A stretch of DNA of 64,000 nt from Nomia melanderi (GCF_051020985.1 NW_027475146.1:1178001-1242000), one strand, 5' to 3'. Counted from the first letter of the stretch, positions 1 through 13,358 are shown. The notes: generated by a model not told the origin, from the letters alone. Made by a program: numbers and translations.

Positions 1-205
1 TGAATTATTTGCAGCCGGCCCTAGCGCATGAATCTGTGCAGCGGGAACGACCTCGGACCACCAGGGGCAAAGAAAGCCACCGTCTCATGGGGCCGGACAC
101 TCTGGGTCAGGGGAAAATACAATATATATCTGGTGATATCTCGGGTGCTATTGGAGATAGCGCAATAAACCAAAGTGAATTGTCTGTAGGAGGCCCTGGC
201 GCATG
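1..205. repeat. Block repeated at 4,725-4,929
   Basis: The window opens inside a block that recurs 4,724 bp later (27 units minus one base), sharing the rare TTTGCAGCCGGCCCTAGC and the GGGGCAAAGAAAGCC run. A partial form lies at about 2,276-2,330. Identity stops near 205, where the copy at 4,929 continues with a different unit. Confidence 0.85.
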
Positions 206-468
206 AATCTGTGCAGCAGGAACGACATCGGACCACCAGGGGCCGAGAAAATTACAGATTTTCGGTATCCGTCACCCATAGTCATGTAAAAATCCAGCAT
301 ATATATGGAGCTTTCTCGGGTGCTATTACAGATAGCGCAATAAGTCAATGTGCATTTTCTGTCGGAGGCCCTGGCACATGAATCTGTGCATCCAGAACGA
401 CCTGGGACCAACAGGGGCCGAGAAAACCACCGTCTCATGGGGCCGGACACTCAGGGTCAGGGAAAAAA
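205..468. repeat. Block repeated at 2,830-3,093 with cassette 1
   Basis: Spacing is 2,625 bp (15 units). Shared rare features are the cassette at 251 with CCCATAGTC, TGGAGCTTTC, CATTTTCTGTCGG and GTGCATCCAGAACGACC. The match ends near 468, where an extra A (AAAAAACC) replaces AAAAATCC. Confidence 0.85.
251..300 (+). repeat. Divergent 50-nt cassette, version 1
   Basis: From ATTACAGATTTTCGG to CCAGCAT this segment bears little resemblance to the usual ACCACCGTCTCATGG...CCAATAT segment, yet it is exactly as long (50 nt) and the unit is normal on both sides. Version 1 has TTTTCGGTATCC and is usually followed by ATATATGG and TTTCTCGGG. Other copies start at 2,876, 13,723, 18,620, 19,845, 23,343, 24,568, 27,192, 34,364, 35,239 and 57,811. 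The copy at 35,239 reads ATAACAG. Confidence 0.85.
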
Positions 469-474
469 CCAATA

Positions 475-825
475 TATATCTGGGGATATCTCGGGTGCTA
501 TTACAGATAGCGCAATAAATCAAAGTGCATTGTCTGCAGGAGGCCCTGGCGCATGAATCTGTGCAGCGGGAACGACCTCGGACCACCAGGGGCCGAGAAA
601 ACCAGCCACTCATTGGGCCGGACACACAGGGTCAGGAAAAAAACCAATATATATCTGGGGATATCTCGGGTGCTATTACAGATAGCGCAATAAATCAAAG
701 TGCATTGTCTGCAGGAGGCCCTGGCGCATGAAGCTGTGCAGCGGGAACGACCTCGGACCACCAGGTGCCGAGAAAACCAGCTACTCATGGGGCCGGACTG
801 TCAGGGTTAGGGTAAAATCCAATAT
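475..825. repeat. Local tandem duplication of one unit
   Basis: Two adjacent units share AAAAAACCAATATATATC and CTGGGGATATCTC, a combination I did not see elsewhere. This is a local, probably recent, single-unit duplication inside the mosaic domain. Confidence 0.7.
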
Positions 826-1724
826 ATATCTGGTGATATCTCGGGTGATATTACAGATAGCGCAATAAACCAAAGTGCATTATCTGTAGGAGGCCCTGGC
901 GCATGAATCTGTGCAGCGGGTACGACCTCAGACAACCAGGGGCCGAGAAAACCACCGTCTCATGTGGCCAGAAACTCAGGTTCGGGGAAAAATTCAATAT
1001 ATATCTGGTGATATCTCGGGTGCTATTAGAGATAGCGCAATAAACCAAAGTGAATTATTTGCAGGAGGCCCTGGCGCATGAATCTGTGCAGCGGGACCGT
1101 CCTCGGATCACCAGGGGCCGTGAAAACCACCGTCTCATGGGGCCGGACACTCAGGGTCAGGGGAACATCCAATATGTGTCTGGTGATATCTCGGGTGCTA
1201 TTTGAGATAGCGCAATAAACCAAAGTGAATTGTCTGTAGGAGGCCCTGGCGCATCAATCTGTGCAGCAGGAACGACCTCGGACCACCAGGGGCCGAGAAA
1301 ACCACAGTCTCATGGGGCCGGTCAGTCAGGGTCGGGGAAAAATAAAATATATATCTGGTGATATCTCGAGTGCTATTACAGAGAGCGCAATAAATCAAAT
1401 TTCATTGTATGTAGGAGGCCCTGGCGCATGAATCTGTGCAGCGGGATCGACCTCGGACGACCAGGGGCCGAGAAAACCACCGACACATGGGGCCGGACAC
1501 TCAGGGTCAGGGAAAAATTCAATATATAACTGGTGATATCTCGGGTGCTATTAGGGACAGCATAATAAACCAAGGTGCATTGTCTGCTGGAGGCCCTGGC
1601 GCACGAATCTGTGCAGCGGGAACGACCTCGGACCACCAGGGGCCGAGAAAACCACCGTCTCATGGGGCCGGACACTCAGGGTCAGGGGAACATCCAATAT
1701 GTGTCTGGTGATATCTCGGGTGCT

Positions 1725-2330
1725 ATTACAGATAGCGCAATAAATCAAAGTGCATTGTCTGTAGGAGGCCCTGGCACATGAATTTGTGCAGCGGGATCGA
1801 CCTCGGACCACCAGGGGCCGAGAAAATCACCGTCTCATGGGGCCGAACTGTCAGGGTCAGGGAAAAATCCAATATATATCTGGTTATATCTCGGGTGCTA
1901 TTGTAGATAGCGCAATAAATCAAAGTGCATTGTCTGTAGGAAGCCCTGGCGCATGAATCCGTGCTGCGGGAACGACCTCGGACCACCAGGGGCCGGGAAA
2001 ACCACCGACACATGGGGCCGGTCTGTCAGGTTCGGGGAAAAATCCAATATATATCTGGTGATATCTCGGGTGCTATTACAGATAGCGCAATAAATCAAAG
2101 TGCATTGTCTGTAGGAGGCCCTGGCCCATGAATCTGTGCAGCGGGAACGACCTCGGACCACCAGGGGCCGAGAAAGTAACCGTCTCATGGGGCCGGACTG
2201 TCAGGGTCAGGGAAAAATCCAATATATATCTGGTTATACCTCGGGTGCTATTAGATATAGTGCAATAAACCAAAGTGAATTATTTGCAGCCGGCCCTAGC
2301 GCATGAATCTGTGCAGCGGGAACGCCCTCG
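1725..2330. repeat. Block repeated at 4,174-4,779
   Basis: Spacing is 2,449 bp (14 units minus one). The blocks share AATTTGTGCAGCGGGATCG, GGGGCCGAACTGTC, TTGTAGATAGCGC, AATCCGTGCTGCGGG, CTGGCCCATG and GAGAAAGTAACC. Related single units also occur around 5,950-6,300. Confidence 0.85.
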
Positions 2331-3400
2331 GACCACCAGGGGCCGAGAAAACCACCGTCTCATGGAGTCGGACACTCAGGGTCAGTGATAAATCCAATAT
2401 ATATCTGGTGATATCTCGGGTGCTATTACAGATAGCGCAATAAACCAAAGTGAATTATCTGCAGGAGGCCCTGGCGCATGCATCTGTGCAGCGGGAACGA
2501 CCTCGGACCACCAGGGGCAGAGAAAGCCACCGTCTCATGGGGCCGGACACTCAGGGTCAGGGGAAAATCCAATATATATCTGGTGATATCTCGGGTGCTG
2601 TTAGAGATAGCGCAATAAACCAAAGTGAATTATCTGCAGCAGTCCCTGGCGCATGAATCTGTGCAGCGGGAACGACCTCGGACCACCAGGTGCCGAGAAA
2701 ACCAACGTCTCATGGGGTCGGACATTCAGGGTCAGGAAAAAATCCAATATATATCTGGTGGTATCTTGGGTGCTGTAAGAGATAGCGCAATAAATCAACG
2801 TGCATTGTCTGTAGGAGGCCCTGACGCATGAATCTGTGCAGCAGGAACGACATCGGACCACCAGGGGCCGAGAAAATTACAGATTTTCGGTATCCGTCAC
2901 CCATAGTCATGTAAAAATCCAGCATATATATGGAGCTTTCTCGGGTGCTATTACAGATAGCGCAATAAGTCAATGTGCATTTTCTGTCGGAGGCCCTGGC
3001 ACATGAATCTGTGCATCCAGAACGACCTGGGACCAACAGGGGCCGAGAAAACCACCGTCTCATGGGGCCGGACACTCAGGGTCAGGGAAAAATCCAATAT
3101 ATATCTGGTGCTATCTCGGGTGCTATTACAGATAGCGCAATAATTCAAAGTGCATTGCCTGTAGGAGGCCCTGGCGCATGAAACTGGCCCGCGGTAAAGA
3201 CCTTGGACCACCAGGGGCCGAGAAAACCACCGTCTCATGGGGCCGGACACTCAGGGCCAGAGAAAAATCCAATATATATCTGGTGATATCTCGGGTGCTA
3301 TTCCAGATAGCGCAATAAATCAAAGTGCATTGTCTGTAGGAGGCACTGGCGAATGAATCTGTGCATCAGGAACCACCTCGGACCACCAGGCGCCGAGAAA

Positions 3401-3450
3401 ATTACAGATATTCGGAATCCGTCACCCAAGGTCATGTAAAAATCCAGCAT
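3401..3450 (+). repeat. Divergent 50-nt cassette, version 2
   Basis: Version 2 reads ATTACAGATATTCGG and AATCCGTCACCCAAGGTC and is followed by the normal ATATATCTGG. Other copies start at 6,901, 11,273, 12,498, 14,772, 59,396, 60,961, 62,011 and 62,361. It lies mainly in the loosely organised flanks (3-15 kb and 59-62.4 kb), whereas version 1 rides inside the homogenised higher-order copies. Confidence 0.85.
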
Positions 3451-3729
3451 ATATCTGGTGATATCTCGGGTGCTATTACAGATAGCGCAATAAACCAAAG
3501 TGAATTGTCTGCAGGAATCCCTGGCGCATAAATCTGTTCAGCGGGATCGACCTCGGACCACGAGGGACCGAGAAAACCATCGACACATAGGGCCGGGCAG
3601 TCAGGGTCAGGGAAGAATCCAATATATATCTGGTGATATCTCGGGTGCTATTACGGATAGCGCAATAAACCAAAGTGAATTGTCTGCATGAATCCCTGGC
3701 GCATAAATCTGTTCAGCGGGATCGACCTC

Positions 3730-4050
3730 GGACCACCAGTGGCCGAGAAAACCACCGTCTCATGGGGCCGGACTGTCAGGGTCAGGGAAAAATCCAATAT
3801 ATATCTGGTGATATCTCGGGTGCTATTAGGGACAGCATAATAAACCAAGGTGCATTGTCTGCTGGAGGCCCTGGCGCACGAATCTGTGCAGCGGAACGAC
3901 CTCGGACCACCAAGGGCCGAGAAAACCACCGTCTCATGGAGTCGGACACTCAGGGTCAGGGAAAAATCCAATATATATCTGGTGATATCTCAGGTGCTAT
4001 TACAGATAGCATAAAAAACCATACTGCATTGTCTGCAGGAGGCCCTGGCG
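3730..4050. repeat. Block repeated at 7,230-7,550
   Basis: Spacing is 3,500 bp (20 units). Shared rare features are TTAGGGACAGCATAATAAACC, GCTGGAGGCCCTGGCGCACG, a one-base loss (GCAGCGGAACG) and AGCATAAAAAACCATACTGC. The first of these also occurs once at about 1,547. Confidence 0.85.
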
Positions 4051-4874
4051 CATGAATCTGTGCAGCGGGAACGACCTCGGACCACCAGGGGCCGAGAAAA
4101 CCACCGTCTCATGGAGTCGGACGCTCAGGGTCAGGGAAAAATCCAATATATATCTGGTGATATCTCGGGTGCTATTACAGATAGCGCAATAAATCAAAGT
4201 GCATTGTCTGTAGGAGGCCCTGGCACATGAATTTGTGCAGCGGGATCGACCTCGGACCACCAGGGGCCGAGAAAATCACCGTCTCATGGGGCCGAACTGT
4301 CAGGGTCAGGGAAAAATCCAATATATATCTGGTTATATCTCGGGTGCTATTGTAGATAGCGCAATAAATCAAAGTGCATTGTCTGTAGGAAGCCCTGGCG
4401 CATGAATCCGTGCTGCGGGAACGACCTCGGACCACCAGGGGCCGAGAAAACCACCGACACATGGGGCCGGTCTGTCAGGGTCGGGGAAAAATCCAATATA
4501 TATCTGGTGATATCTCGGGTGCTATTACAGATAGCGCAATAAATCAAAGTGCATTGTCTGTAGGAGGCCCTGGCCCATGAATCTGTGCAGCGGGAACGAC
4601 CTCGGACCACCAGGGGCCGAGAAAGTAACCGTCTCATGGGGCCGTACTGTCAGGGTCAGGGAAAAATCCAATATATATCTGGTTATACCTCGGGTGCTAT
4701 TAGATATAGTGCAATAAACCAAAGTGAATTATTTGCAGCCGGCCCTAGCGCATGAATCTGTGCAGCGGGAACGACCTCGGACCACCAGGGGCAAAGAAAG
4801 CCACCGTCTCATGGGGCCGGACACTCTGGGTCAGGGGAAAATACAATATATATCTGGTGATATCTCGGGTGCTA

Positions 4875-5511
4875 TTGGAGATAGCGCAATAAACCAAAGT
4901 GAATTGTCTGTAGGAGGCCCTGGCGCATCAATCTGTGCAGCAGGAACGACCTCGGACCACCAGGGGCCGAGAAAACCACAGTCCCATGGGGCCGGTCAGT
5001 CAGGGTCGGGGAAAAATAAAATATATATCTGGTGATATCTCGAGTGCTATTACAGATAGCGCAATAAATCAAATTTCATTGTATGTAGGAGGCCCTGGCG
5101 CATGAATATGTGCAGCGGGATCGACCTCGGACGACCAGGGGCCGAGAAAACCACCGTCTCATGGAGGCGGACACTCAAGGTCAGGGAAAAATCCAATATA
5201 TATCTGGTGATATCTCGGGTGCTATTACAGATAGCGCAATAAATCAAAGTGCTTTGTCTGTTGTTGGCCCTGGCGCATGAATCTGTGCAGCGGGAACGAC
5301 CTCGGACCACCAGGGGCCGAGAAAACCACCGTCTCATGGGGTCGGACACTCAGGGTCAGGGAAAAATCCAATATATATCTGGTGATATCTCGGGTGCTGT
5401 TAGAGATAGCATAAAAAACCAAACTGCATTGTCTGCAGGAGGCCCTGGCGCATGAATCTGTGCAGCGGGACGACCTCGGACCACCAGGGGCCGAGAAAAC
5501 CACCGTCTCAT
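4875..5511. repeat. Block repeated at 9,424-10,060
   Basis: Spacing is 4,549 bp (26 units minus one). Shared: GGTCAGTCAGGGTCGGGG, AAATAAAATATATATC, AAATTTCATTGTATG, GGAGGCGGACACTCAAGG and GTGCTTTGTCTGTTGTTGG. The first part also recurs around 7,950 and 8,820. Confidence 0.85.
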
Positions 5512-5545
5512 GGAGTCGGACACTCAGGGTCAGGGAAAAATCCAA
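5400..5545. repeat. Block repeated at 7,675-7,820
   Basis: Spacing is 2,275 bp (13 units). Both copies have AGCATAAAAAACCAAACTGC, the one-base deletion GCGGGACGACC and the two-base expansion AATATATATATCTGG, which also recurs near 9,390. Confidence 0.8.
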
Positions 5546-6800
5546 TATATATATCTGGTGCTATCTCGGGTGCTATTACAGATAGCGCAATAAGTCAATG
5601 TGCATTGTCTGTAGGAGGCCCTGGCGCATGAATCTGTGCATCGGGAACGACCTCGGACCACCAGGGGCCGAGAAAACCACCGTCTCATGGGGCCGGACAC
5701 TCAGGGTCAGGGAAATATACAATATATATCTGGTGCTATCTCGGGTGCTATTACAGATAGCGCAATAAATCAATGTGCATTGTCTGTAGGAGGCCCTGGC
5801 GCATGAAACTGGCCAGCGGGAAAGACCTTGGACCACCAGGGGCCGAGAAAACCACCGTCTCATGGGGCCGGACACTCAGGGTCAGGGGAAAATCCAATAT
5901 ATATCTGGTGATTTCTCGAGTGCTATTACAGATAGCGCAATAAATCAAATTTCATTGTATGTAGGAGGCCCTGGCGCATGAATATGTGCAGCGGGATCGA
6001 CCTCGGACCACCAGGGGCCGAGAAAATCACCGTCTCATGGGGCCGAACTGTCAGGGTCAGGGAAAAATCCAATATATATCTGGTGATATCTCGGGTGCTT
6101 TTACAGATAGCGCAATAAATCAAAGTGCATTGTCTGTAGGAGGCCCTGGCACATGAATTTGTGCAGCGGGATCGACCTCGGACCACCAGGGGCCGAGAAA
6201 ATCACCGTCTCATGGGGCCGAACTGTCAGGGTCAGGGAAAAATCCAATATATATCTGGTTATATCTCGGGTGCTATTATAGATAGCGCAATAAATCAAAG
6301 TGCATTGTCTGTTGGAGGCCCTGGCGCATGAATCTGTGCAGCGGGATCGACCTCGGACCACTAGGGGCCGAGAAAACCACCGTCTCATGGGGCCGGAGAC
6401 TCAGGGTCAGGGGAAAATCCAATATATATCTGGTGATATCTCGGGTGCTATTAGAGATAGCGCAATAAATCAAAGTGCATTGTCTGTAGGAGGCCCTGGC
6501 GCATGAATCTGGGCAGCGGGATCGACGGAGGACCACCAGGGGCCGAGAAAATCACCGTCTCATGGGGCCGGACGGTCAGGGTCAGGGAAAAATCCAATAT
6601 ATATCTGGTGATATCTCGGCTGCTATTAGAGATAGCGCAATAAACCAAAGTGCATTGTCTGCAGGAGGCCCTGGCGCATGAACCTGTGCAGCGGGAACGA
6701 CCTCGGACCACCAGGGGCCGAGAAAACCACCGTCTCATGGGGCCGGGCTGTCAGGGTCAGGGAAAAATCCAATATAAATCTGGTGATATTTCGGGTGCTA

Positions 6801-7206
6801 TTACAGATAGCGAAATAAATCAAAGTGCATTGTCTGTATGAGGCCCTGGTGCATGAATCTGTGCAGCGGGATCGACCTCGGACCACCAGGGGCCGAGAAA
6901 ATTACAGATATTCGAAATCCGTCACCCAAGGTCATGTAAAAATCCAGCATATATCTGGTGATATCTAGGCTGCTATTACAGATAGCGCAATAAACCAAAG
7001 TGAATTGTCTGCAGGAAGCCCTGGCGCATGAATCTGTTCAGCGGGATCGACCTCGGACCACGAGGGACCGAGAAAACCATCGACACAAGGGCCCGGACTG
7101 TCAGGGTCAGGGAAAAATCCAATATATATCTGGTGATATCTCGGGTGCTATTACAGATAGCGCAATAAATCAAAGTGCATTGCCTGTAGGAGGCCCTGGC
7201 GCATAA
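6801..7206. repeat. Block repeated at 11,173-11,578
   Basis: Spacing is 4,372 bp (25 units minus three). Each copy holds a version 2 cassette with TTCGAAATCC followed by a GAGGGACC unit with CGACACAAGGGCCCGG. Confidence 0.85.
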
Positions 7207-7926
7207 ATCTGTGCAGCGCGATCGACCTCGGACCACCAGGGGCCGAGAAAATCACCGTCTCATGGGGCCGGACTGTCAGGGTCAGGGAAAAATCCAATAT
7301 ATATCTGGTGATATCTCGGGTGCTATTAGGGACAGCATAATAAACCAAGGTGCATTGTCTGCTGGAGGCCCTGGCGCACGAATCAGTGCAGCGGAACGAC
7401 CTCGGACCACCAAGGGCCGAGAAAACCACCGTCTCATGGAGTCGGACACTCAGGGTCAGAGAAAAATCCAATATATATCTGGTGATATCTCAGGTGCTAT
7501 TACAGATAGCATAAAAAACCATACTGCATTGTCTGCAGGAGGCCCTGGCGCATGAATTCGTGCAGCGGGAACGACCTCGGACCACCAGGGGCCGAGAAAA
7601 CTACCGTCTCATGGGGCCGGACACTCAGGGTCAGGGAAAAATCCAATATATATCTGGTGATATCTCGGGTGCTGTTAGAGATAGCATAAAAAACCAAACT
7701 GCATTGTCTGCAGGAGGCCCTGGCGCATGAATCTGTGCAGCGGGACGACCTCGGACCACCAGGGGCCGAGAAAACCACCGTCTCATGGAGTCGGACACTC
7801 AGGGTCAGGGAAAAATCCAATATATATATCTGGTCCTATCTCGGGTGCTATTACAGATAGCGCAATAAGTCAATGTGCATTGTCTGTAGGAGGCCCAGGC
7901 GTATGAATCTGTTCATCGGGAACGAC

Positions 7927-8799
7927 CTCGGACCACCAGGGGCCGAGAAAACCACAGTCTCATGGGGCCGGTCAGTCAGGGTCGGGGAAAAATAAAATAT
8001 ATATCTGGTGATATCTCGAGTGCTATTACAGATAGCGCAATAAATCAAAGTTCATTGTATGTAGGAGGCCCTGGCGCATGAATATGTGCAGCGGGATCGA
8101 CCTCGGACGACCAGGGGCCGAGAAAACCACCGTCTCATGGGGTCGGACACTCAGGGTCAGGGAAAAATCCAATATATATCTGGTGATATCTCGGGTGCTG
8201 TTAGAGATAGCATAAAAAACCAAACTGCATTGTCTGCAGGAGGCCCTGGCGCATGAATCTGTGCAGCGGGACGACCTCGGACCACCAGGGGCCGAGATAA
8301 CCACCGTCTCATGGGGTCGGACACTCAGGGTCAGGGAAAAATCCAATATATATCTGGTGATATCTCGGGTGCTGTTAGAGATAGTATAAAAAACCAAACT
8401 GCATTGTCTGCAGGAGGCCCTGGCGCATGAATCTGTGCAGCGGGACGACCTCGGACCACCAGGGGCCGAGAAAACCACCGTCTCATGGGGCCGGACACTC
8501 AGGGACAGGGAAAAATCCAATATATATTTGGTGATATCTCGGGTGCTATTAGAGATAGCGCAATAAACCAAAGTGAATTATCTGCAGGAGGCCCTGGCGC
8601 ATGCATCTGTGCAGCGGGAACGACCTCGCACCACCAGGGGCAGAGAAAGCCACCGTCTCATGGGGTCGGACACTCTGGGTCAGGGGAAAATACAATATAT
8701 ATCTGGTGATATCTCGGGTGCTATTGGAGATAGCGCAATAAACCAAAGTGAATTGTCTGTAGGAGGCCCTGGCGCATCAATCTGTGCAGCAGGAACGAC
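7927..8799. repeat. Five-unit block, repeated at 8,800-9,333
   Basis: The spacing of 873 bp is five units minus two bases. The block contains consecutive 174-bp units (GCGGGACGACC instead of GCGGGAACGACC) and the shared TTAGAGATAGTATAAAAAACC. It is the source of the longest open frame in the window. Confidence 0.8.
8026..8571 (-). other. Longest open frame, a by-product of 174-bp units
   Basis: A 181-codon reverse-strand frame runs through several units here (a 164-codon relative lies at 8,899-9,393 and a 144-codon one at 9,774-10,208). It exists because one base is missing from each of the consecutive units; 174 is divisible by three, so the frame carries on instead of meeting the stop found one unit later elsewhere. 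The product would be a repeat of one roughly 58-residue segment with no recognisable domain. I do not regard it as a gene. Confidence 0.85.
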
Positions 8800-10122
8800 C
8801 TCGGACCACCAGGGGCCGAGAAAACCACAGTCTCATGGGGCCGGTCAGTCAGGGTCGGGGAAAAATAAAATATATATCTGGTGATATCTCGAGTGCTATT
8901 ACAGATAGCGCAATAAATCAAAGTTCATTGTATGTAGGAGGCCCTGGCGCATGAATATGTGCAGCGGGATCGACCTCGGACGACCAGGGGCCGAGAAAAC
9001 CACCGTCTCATGGGGTCGGACACTCAGGGTCAGGGAAAAATCCAATATATATCTGGTGATATCTCGGGTGCTGTTAGAGATAGCATAAAAAACCAAACTG
9101 CATTGTCTGCAGGAGGCCCTGGCGCATGAATCTGTGCAGCGGGACGACCTCGGACCACCAGGGGCCGAGATAACCACCGTCTCATGGGGTCGGACACTCA
9201 GGGTCAGGGAAAAATCCAATATATATCTGGTGATATCTCGGGTGCTGTTAGAGATAGTATAAAAAACCAAACTGCATTGTCTGCAGGAGGCCCTGGCGCA
9301 TGAATCTGTGCAGCGGGACGACCTCGGACCACCAGGGGCCGAGAAAACCACCGTCTCATGGAGTCGGACACTCAGGGTCAGGGAAAAATCCAATATATAT
9401 ATCTGGTGCTACCTCGGGTGCTATTACAGATAGCGCAATAAGTCAATGTGCATTGTCTGTAGGAGGCCCTGGCGCATCAATCTGTGCAGCAGGAACGACC
9501 TCGGACCACCAGGGGCCGAGAAAACCACAGTCTCATGGGGCCGGTCAGTCAGGGTCGGGGAAAAATAAAATATATATCTGGTGATATCTCGAGTGCTATT
9601 ACAGATAGCGCAATAAATCAAATTTCATTGTATGTAGGAGGCCCTGGCGCATGAATATGTGCAGCGGGATCGACCTCGGACGACCAGGGGCCGAGAAAAC
9701 CACCGTCTCATGGAGGCGGACACTCAAGGTCAGGGAAAAATCCAATATATATCTGGTGATATCTCGGGTGCCATTACAGATAGCGCAATAAATCAAAGTG
9801 CTTTGTCTGTTGTTGGCCCTGGCGCATGAATCTGTGCAGCGGGAACGACCTCGGACCACCAGGGGCCGAGAAAACCACCGTCTCATGGGGTCGGACACTC
9901 AGGGTCAGGGAAAAATCCAATATATATCTGGTGATATCTCGGGTGCTGTTAGAGATAGCATAAAAAACCAAACTGCATTGTCTGCAGGAGGCCCTGGCGC
10001 ATGAATCTGTGCAGCGGGACGACCTCGGACCACCAGGGGCCGAGAAAACCACCGTCTCATGGGGTCGGACACTCAGGGTCAGGGGAAAATCCAATATATA
10101 TCTGGTGATTTCTCGGGTGCTA

Positions 10123-11000
10123 TTAGAGATAGCGCAATAAACCAAAGTGCATTGTCTGTATGAGGCCCTGGTGCATGAATCTGTGCAGCGGGATCGACCT
10201 CGGACCACCAGGGGCCGAGAAAATCACCGTCTCATGGGGCCGGACTGTCAGGGTCAGGGAAAAATCCAATATATATCTGGTGACATCTCGGGTGCTATTA
10301 GAGATAGCGCAATAAACCAAAGTGAATTATCTATAGGAGGCCCTGGCGCATGAATCTCTGCAGCGGGATCGACCTCCGACCACGAGGGACCGAGAAAACC
10401 ATCGACACATGGGGCCGGACTGTCAGGGTCAGGGAAAAATCCAATATATATCTGGTGATATCTCGGGTGCTATTACAGATAGCGCAATAAATCAAAGTGC
10501 ATTGTCTGTAGGAGGCCCTGGCACATGAATTTGTGCAGCGGGACCGACCTCGGACCACCAGGGGTCGAGAAAATCACCGTCTCATGGGGCCGGACGGTCA
10601 GGGTCAGGGAAAAATCCAATATATATCTGGTGATATCGCGGCTGCTATTAGAGATAGCGCAATAAACCAAAGTGCATTGTCTGTATCAGGCCCTGGTGCA
10701 TGAATCTGTGCAGCGGGATCGACCTCGGACCACCAGGGGCCGAGAAAATCACCGTCCCATGGGGCCGGGCTGTCAGGGTCAGGGAAAAATCCAATATATA
10801 TCTGGTGACATCTCGGGTGCTATTAGAGATAGCGCAATAAACCAAAGTGAATTATCTATAGGAGGCCCTGGCGCATGAATCTCTGCAGCGGGATCGACCT
10901 CCGACCACGAGGGACCGAGAAAACCATCGACACATGGGGCCGGACTGTCAGGGTCAGGGAAAAATCCAATATATATCTGGTGATATCGCGGCTGCTATTA
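10123..11000. repeat. Three-unit (525-bp) tandem repeat
   Basis: Sequence from 10,123 recurs from 10,648 at 525 bp, with shared GTGACATCTCGGG, TTATCTATAGGAGG and GAATCTCTGCAGCGGG followed by a GAGGGACC unit. The second copy differs at a few bases, for example CCCATGGGGCCGGGC for CTCATGGGGCCGGAC. Confidence 0.8.
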
Positions 11001-13358
11001 GAGATAGCGCAATAAATCAGAGTGCATTGTCTGTATGAGGCCCTGGCGCATGAATCTGTGCAGCGGGATCGACCTCGGACCACCAGGGGCCGAGAAAATC
11101 ACCGTCTCATGCGGCCGGACACTCAGGGTAAGGGAAAAATCCAATATAAATCTGGTGATATCTCGGGTGATATTACAGATAGCGCAATAAATCAAAGTGC
11201 ATTGTCTGTAGGAGGCCCTGGCGCATGAATCTGTGCAGCGGGATCGACCTCGGACCACCAGGGGCCGAGAAAATTACAGATATTCGAAATCCGTCACCCA
11301 AGGTCATGTAAAAATCCAGCATATATCTGGTGATATCTCGGCTGCTATTACAGATAGCGCAATAAACCAAAGTGAATTGTCTGCAGGAAGCCCTGGCGCA
11401 TGAATCTGTTCAGCGGGATCGACCTCGGACCACGAGGGACCGAGAAAACCATCGACACAAGGGCCCGGACTGTCAGGGTCAGGGAAAAATCCAATATATA
11501 TCTGGTGATATCTCGGGTGCTATTACAGATAGCGCAATAAGTCAAAGTGCATTATCTGCAGGATGCCCTGGCGCATGAATCTGTGCAGCGGGAACGACCT
11601 CGGACTACCAGGGGCCGAGAGAACCACCGTCCCATGGGGTCGCACACTCAGGGTCAGGGAAAAATCCAATATATAGCTGGTGATATCTCGGGTGCTGTTA
11701 CAGATAGCGCAATAAATCAAAGTGCATTGTCTGTAGGAGGCCCTGGCGCATGAATCTATGCAGCGGAAACGACCTCGTACCACCGGGGGCCGAGAAAACC
11801 GCAGTCTCATGGGGTCGCACACTCAGGGTCAGGGAAAAATCCAATATATAGCTGGTGATATCTCGGGTGCTATTACAGATAGCGCGATAAATCAAAGTGC
11901 ACTGTCTGTAGGAGGCCCTGGCGCATGAATGTGTGCAGCGGGAACGACTTCGGACCACCAGGAGCCGAGAAAACCACAGTCTCATGGGGCCGGACACTCA
12001 GGGTCAGGGGAAAATCCATTATATATCTGGTGATATCTCAGGTGCTATTACAGTTAGCGCAATAAATCAAAGTGCATTGTCTGTAGGAGGCCCTGTCGCA
12101 TGAATCTGTGCAGCGGGAACGACCTCGGACTACCAGGGGCCGAGACAACCACCGTCTCATGGGGCCGGACACTCAGGGTCAGGGAAAAATCCAATATAAA
12201 TCTGGTGATATCTCTGGTGAAATTAGAGATAGCGCAATAAGCCATAGTGCATTGTCTGTAGGAGGCCCTGTCGCATGAATCTGTGCAGCGGGAACGACCT
12301 CGGACTACCAGGGGCCGAGAGAACCACCGTCTAATGGGGCCGGACACTCTGGGTCAGGGAAAAATCCAATATATATCTGGTGATATCTCTGGTGAAATTA
12401 GAGATAGCGCAATAAACCATAGTGCATTGTCTGTAGGAGGCTCTGGCGCATGAATCTGTGCAGCGGGATCGACCTCGGACCACCAGGGGCCGAGAAAATT
12501 ACAGATATTCGAAATCCGTCACCCAAGGTCATGTAAAAATCCAGCATATATCTGGTGATATCTCGTGTGCTATTACAGATAGCGCAATAAACAAAAGTGA
12601 ATTATTTGCAGGAGGCCCTGGCGCATGAATCTGTGCAGCGGAACGACCTGGGACCACCAGGGGCCGCGAAAACCACCGTCTCATAGGGCCGGACACTCAG
12701 GGTCAGGGAAAAATCCAATATATATCTGGAGATATCTCTGGTGAAATTAGAGATAGCGCAATGAACCAAAGTGCATTGTCTGTGGGAGGCCCTGGCGCAT
12801 AAATCTGTGCAGCGGGAACGACCTGGGTCCACCAGGGGCCGAGAAAACCACCGTCCCATGGGGTCACACACTCAGGGTCAGGGAAAAATCCAATATATAT
12901 CTGGTGATATCTCGGGTGCTATTACAGATAGCGCAATACATCAAAGTGCATTGTCTGTAGGAGGCCCTGGCGCATGAATCTGTGAAGCGGGAACGACCTC
13001 GGACCACCAGGGGGTCGAGAAAACCACCGTCTCATGGGGACGGACACTCAGGGTCAGGGAAAAATCCAATATATATCTGGTGATATCTCGGATGCTATTA
13101 CATATAGCGCAATAAATCAAAGTGCATTGTCTGCAGGAGGCCCTAGCGCATGAATCTGTGCAGCGGGAACGACCTCGGACCATCAGGGGCCGATAAATCC
13201 ACCGTCTCATGGGGCCGGACACTCAGGGTCGGGGAAAAATCCAATATAAATCAGGTGATATCTCGGGTGCTATTACAGATAGCGCAATAAATCAAAGTGC
13301 ATTGTCTGTACGAGGCCCTGGCGCATGAATCTGTTCAGCGGGATCGACCTCGGACCAC

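Larger units (their letters stand above)
1..11580. repeat. Mosaic domain of short recurring blocks
   Basis: Units here differ more from each other than in 16-57 kb, and short blocks of 1.5-5 units recur at many different spacings, listed separately below. No single higher-order period covers the domain. Many of its units carry ACTGTCAGG, GGGATCGACC or AATTTGTGC variants that are rare after 30 kb. I read it as an older part of the array that has been reshuffled by exchange. Confidence 0.8.

Noticed and set aside
251..300. Transposon or integration scar at the divergent cassettes
   Set aside because: The replacement is exactly length-neutral, has no flanking target duplication or terminal inverted repeat, and recurs at the same unit position in 20 units.
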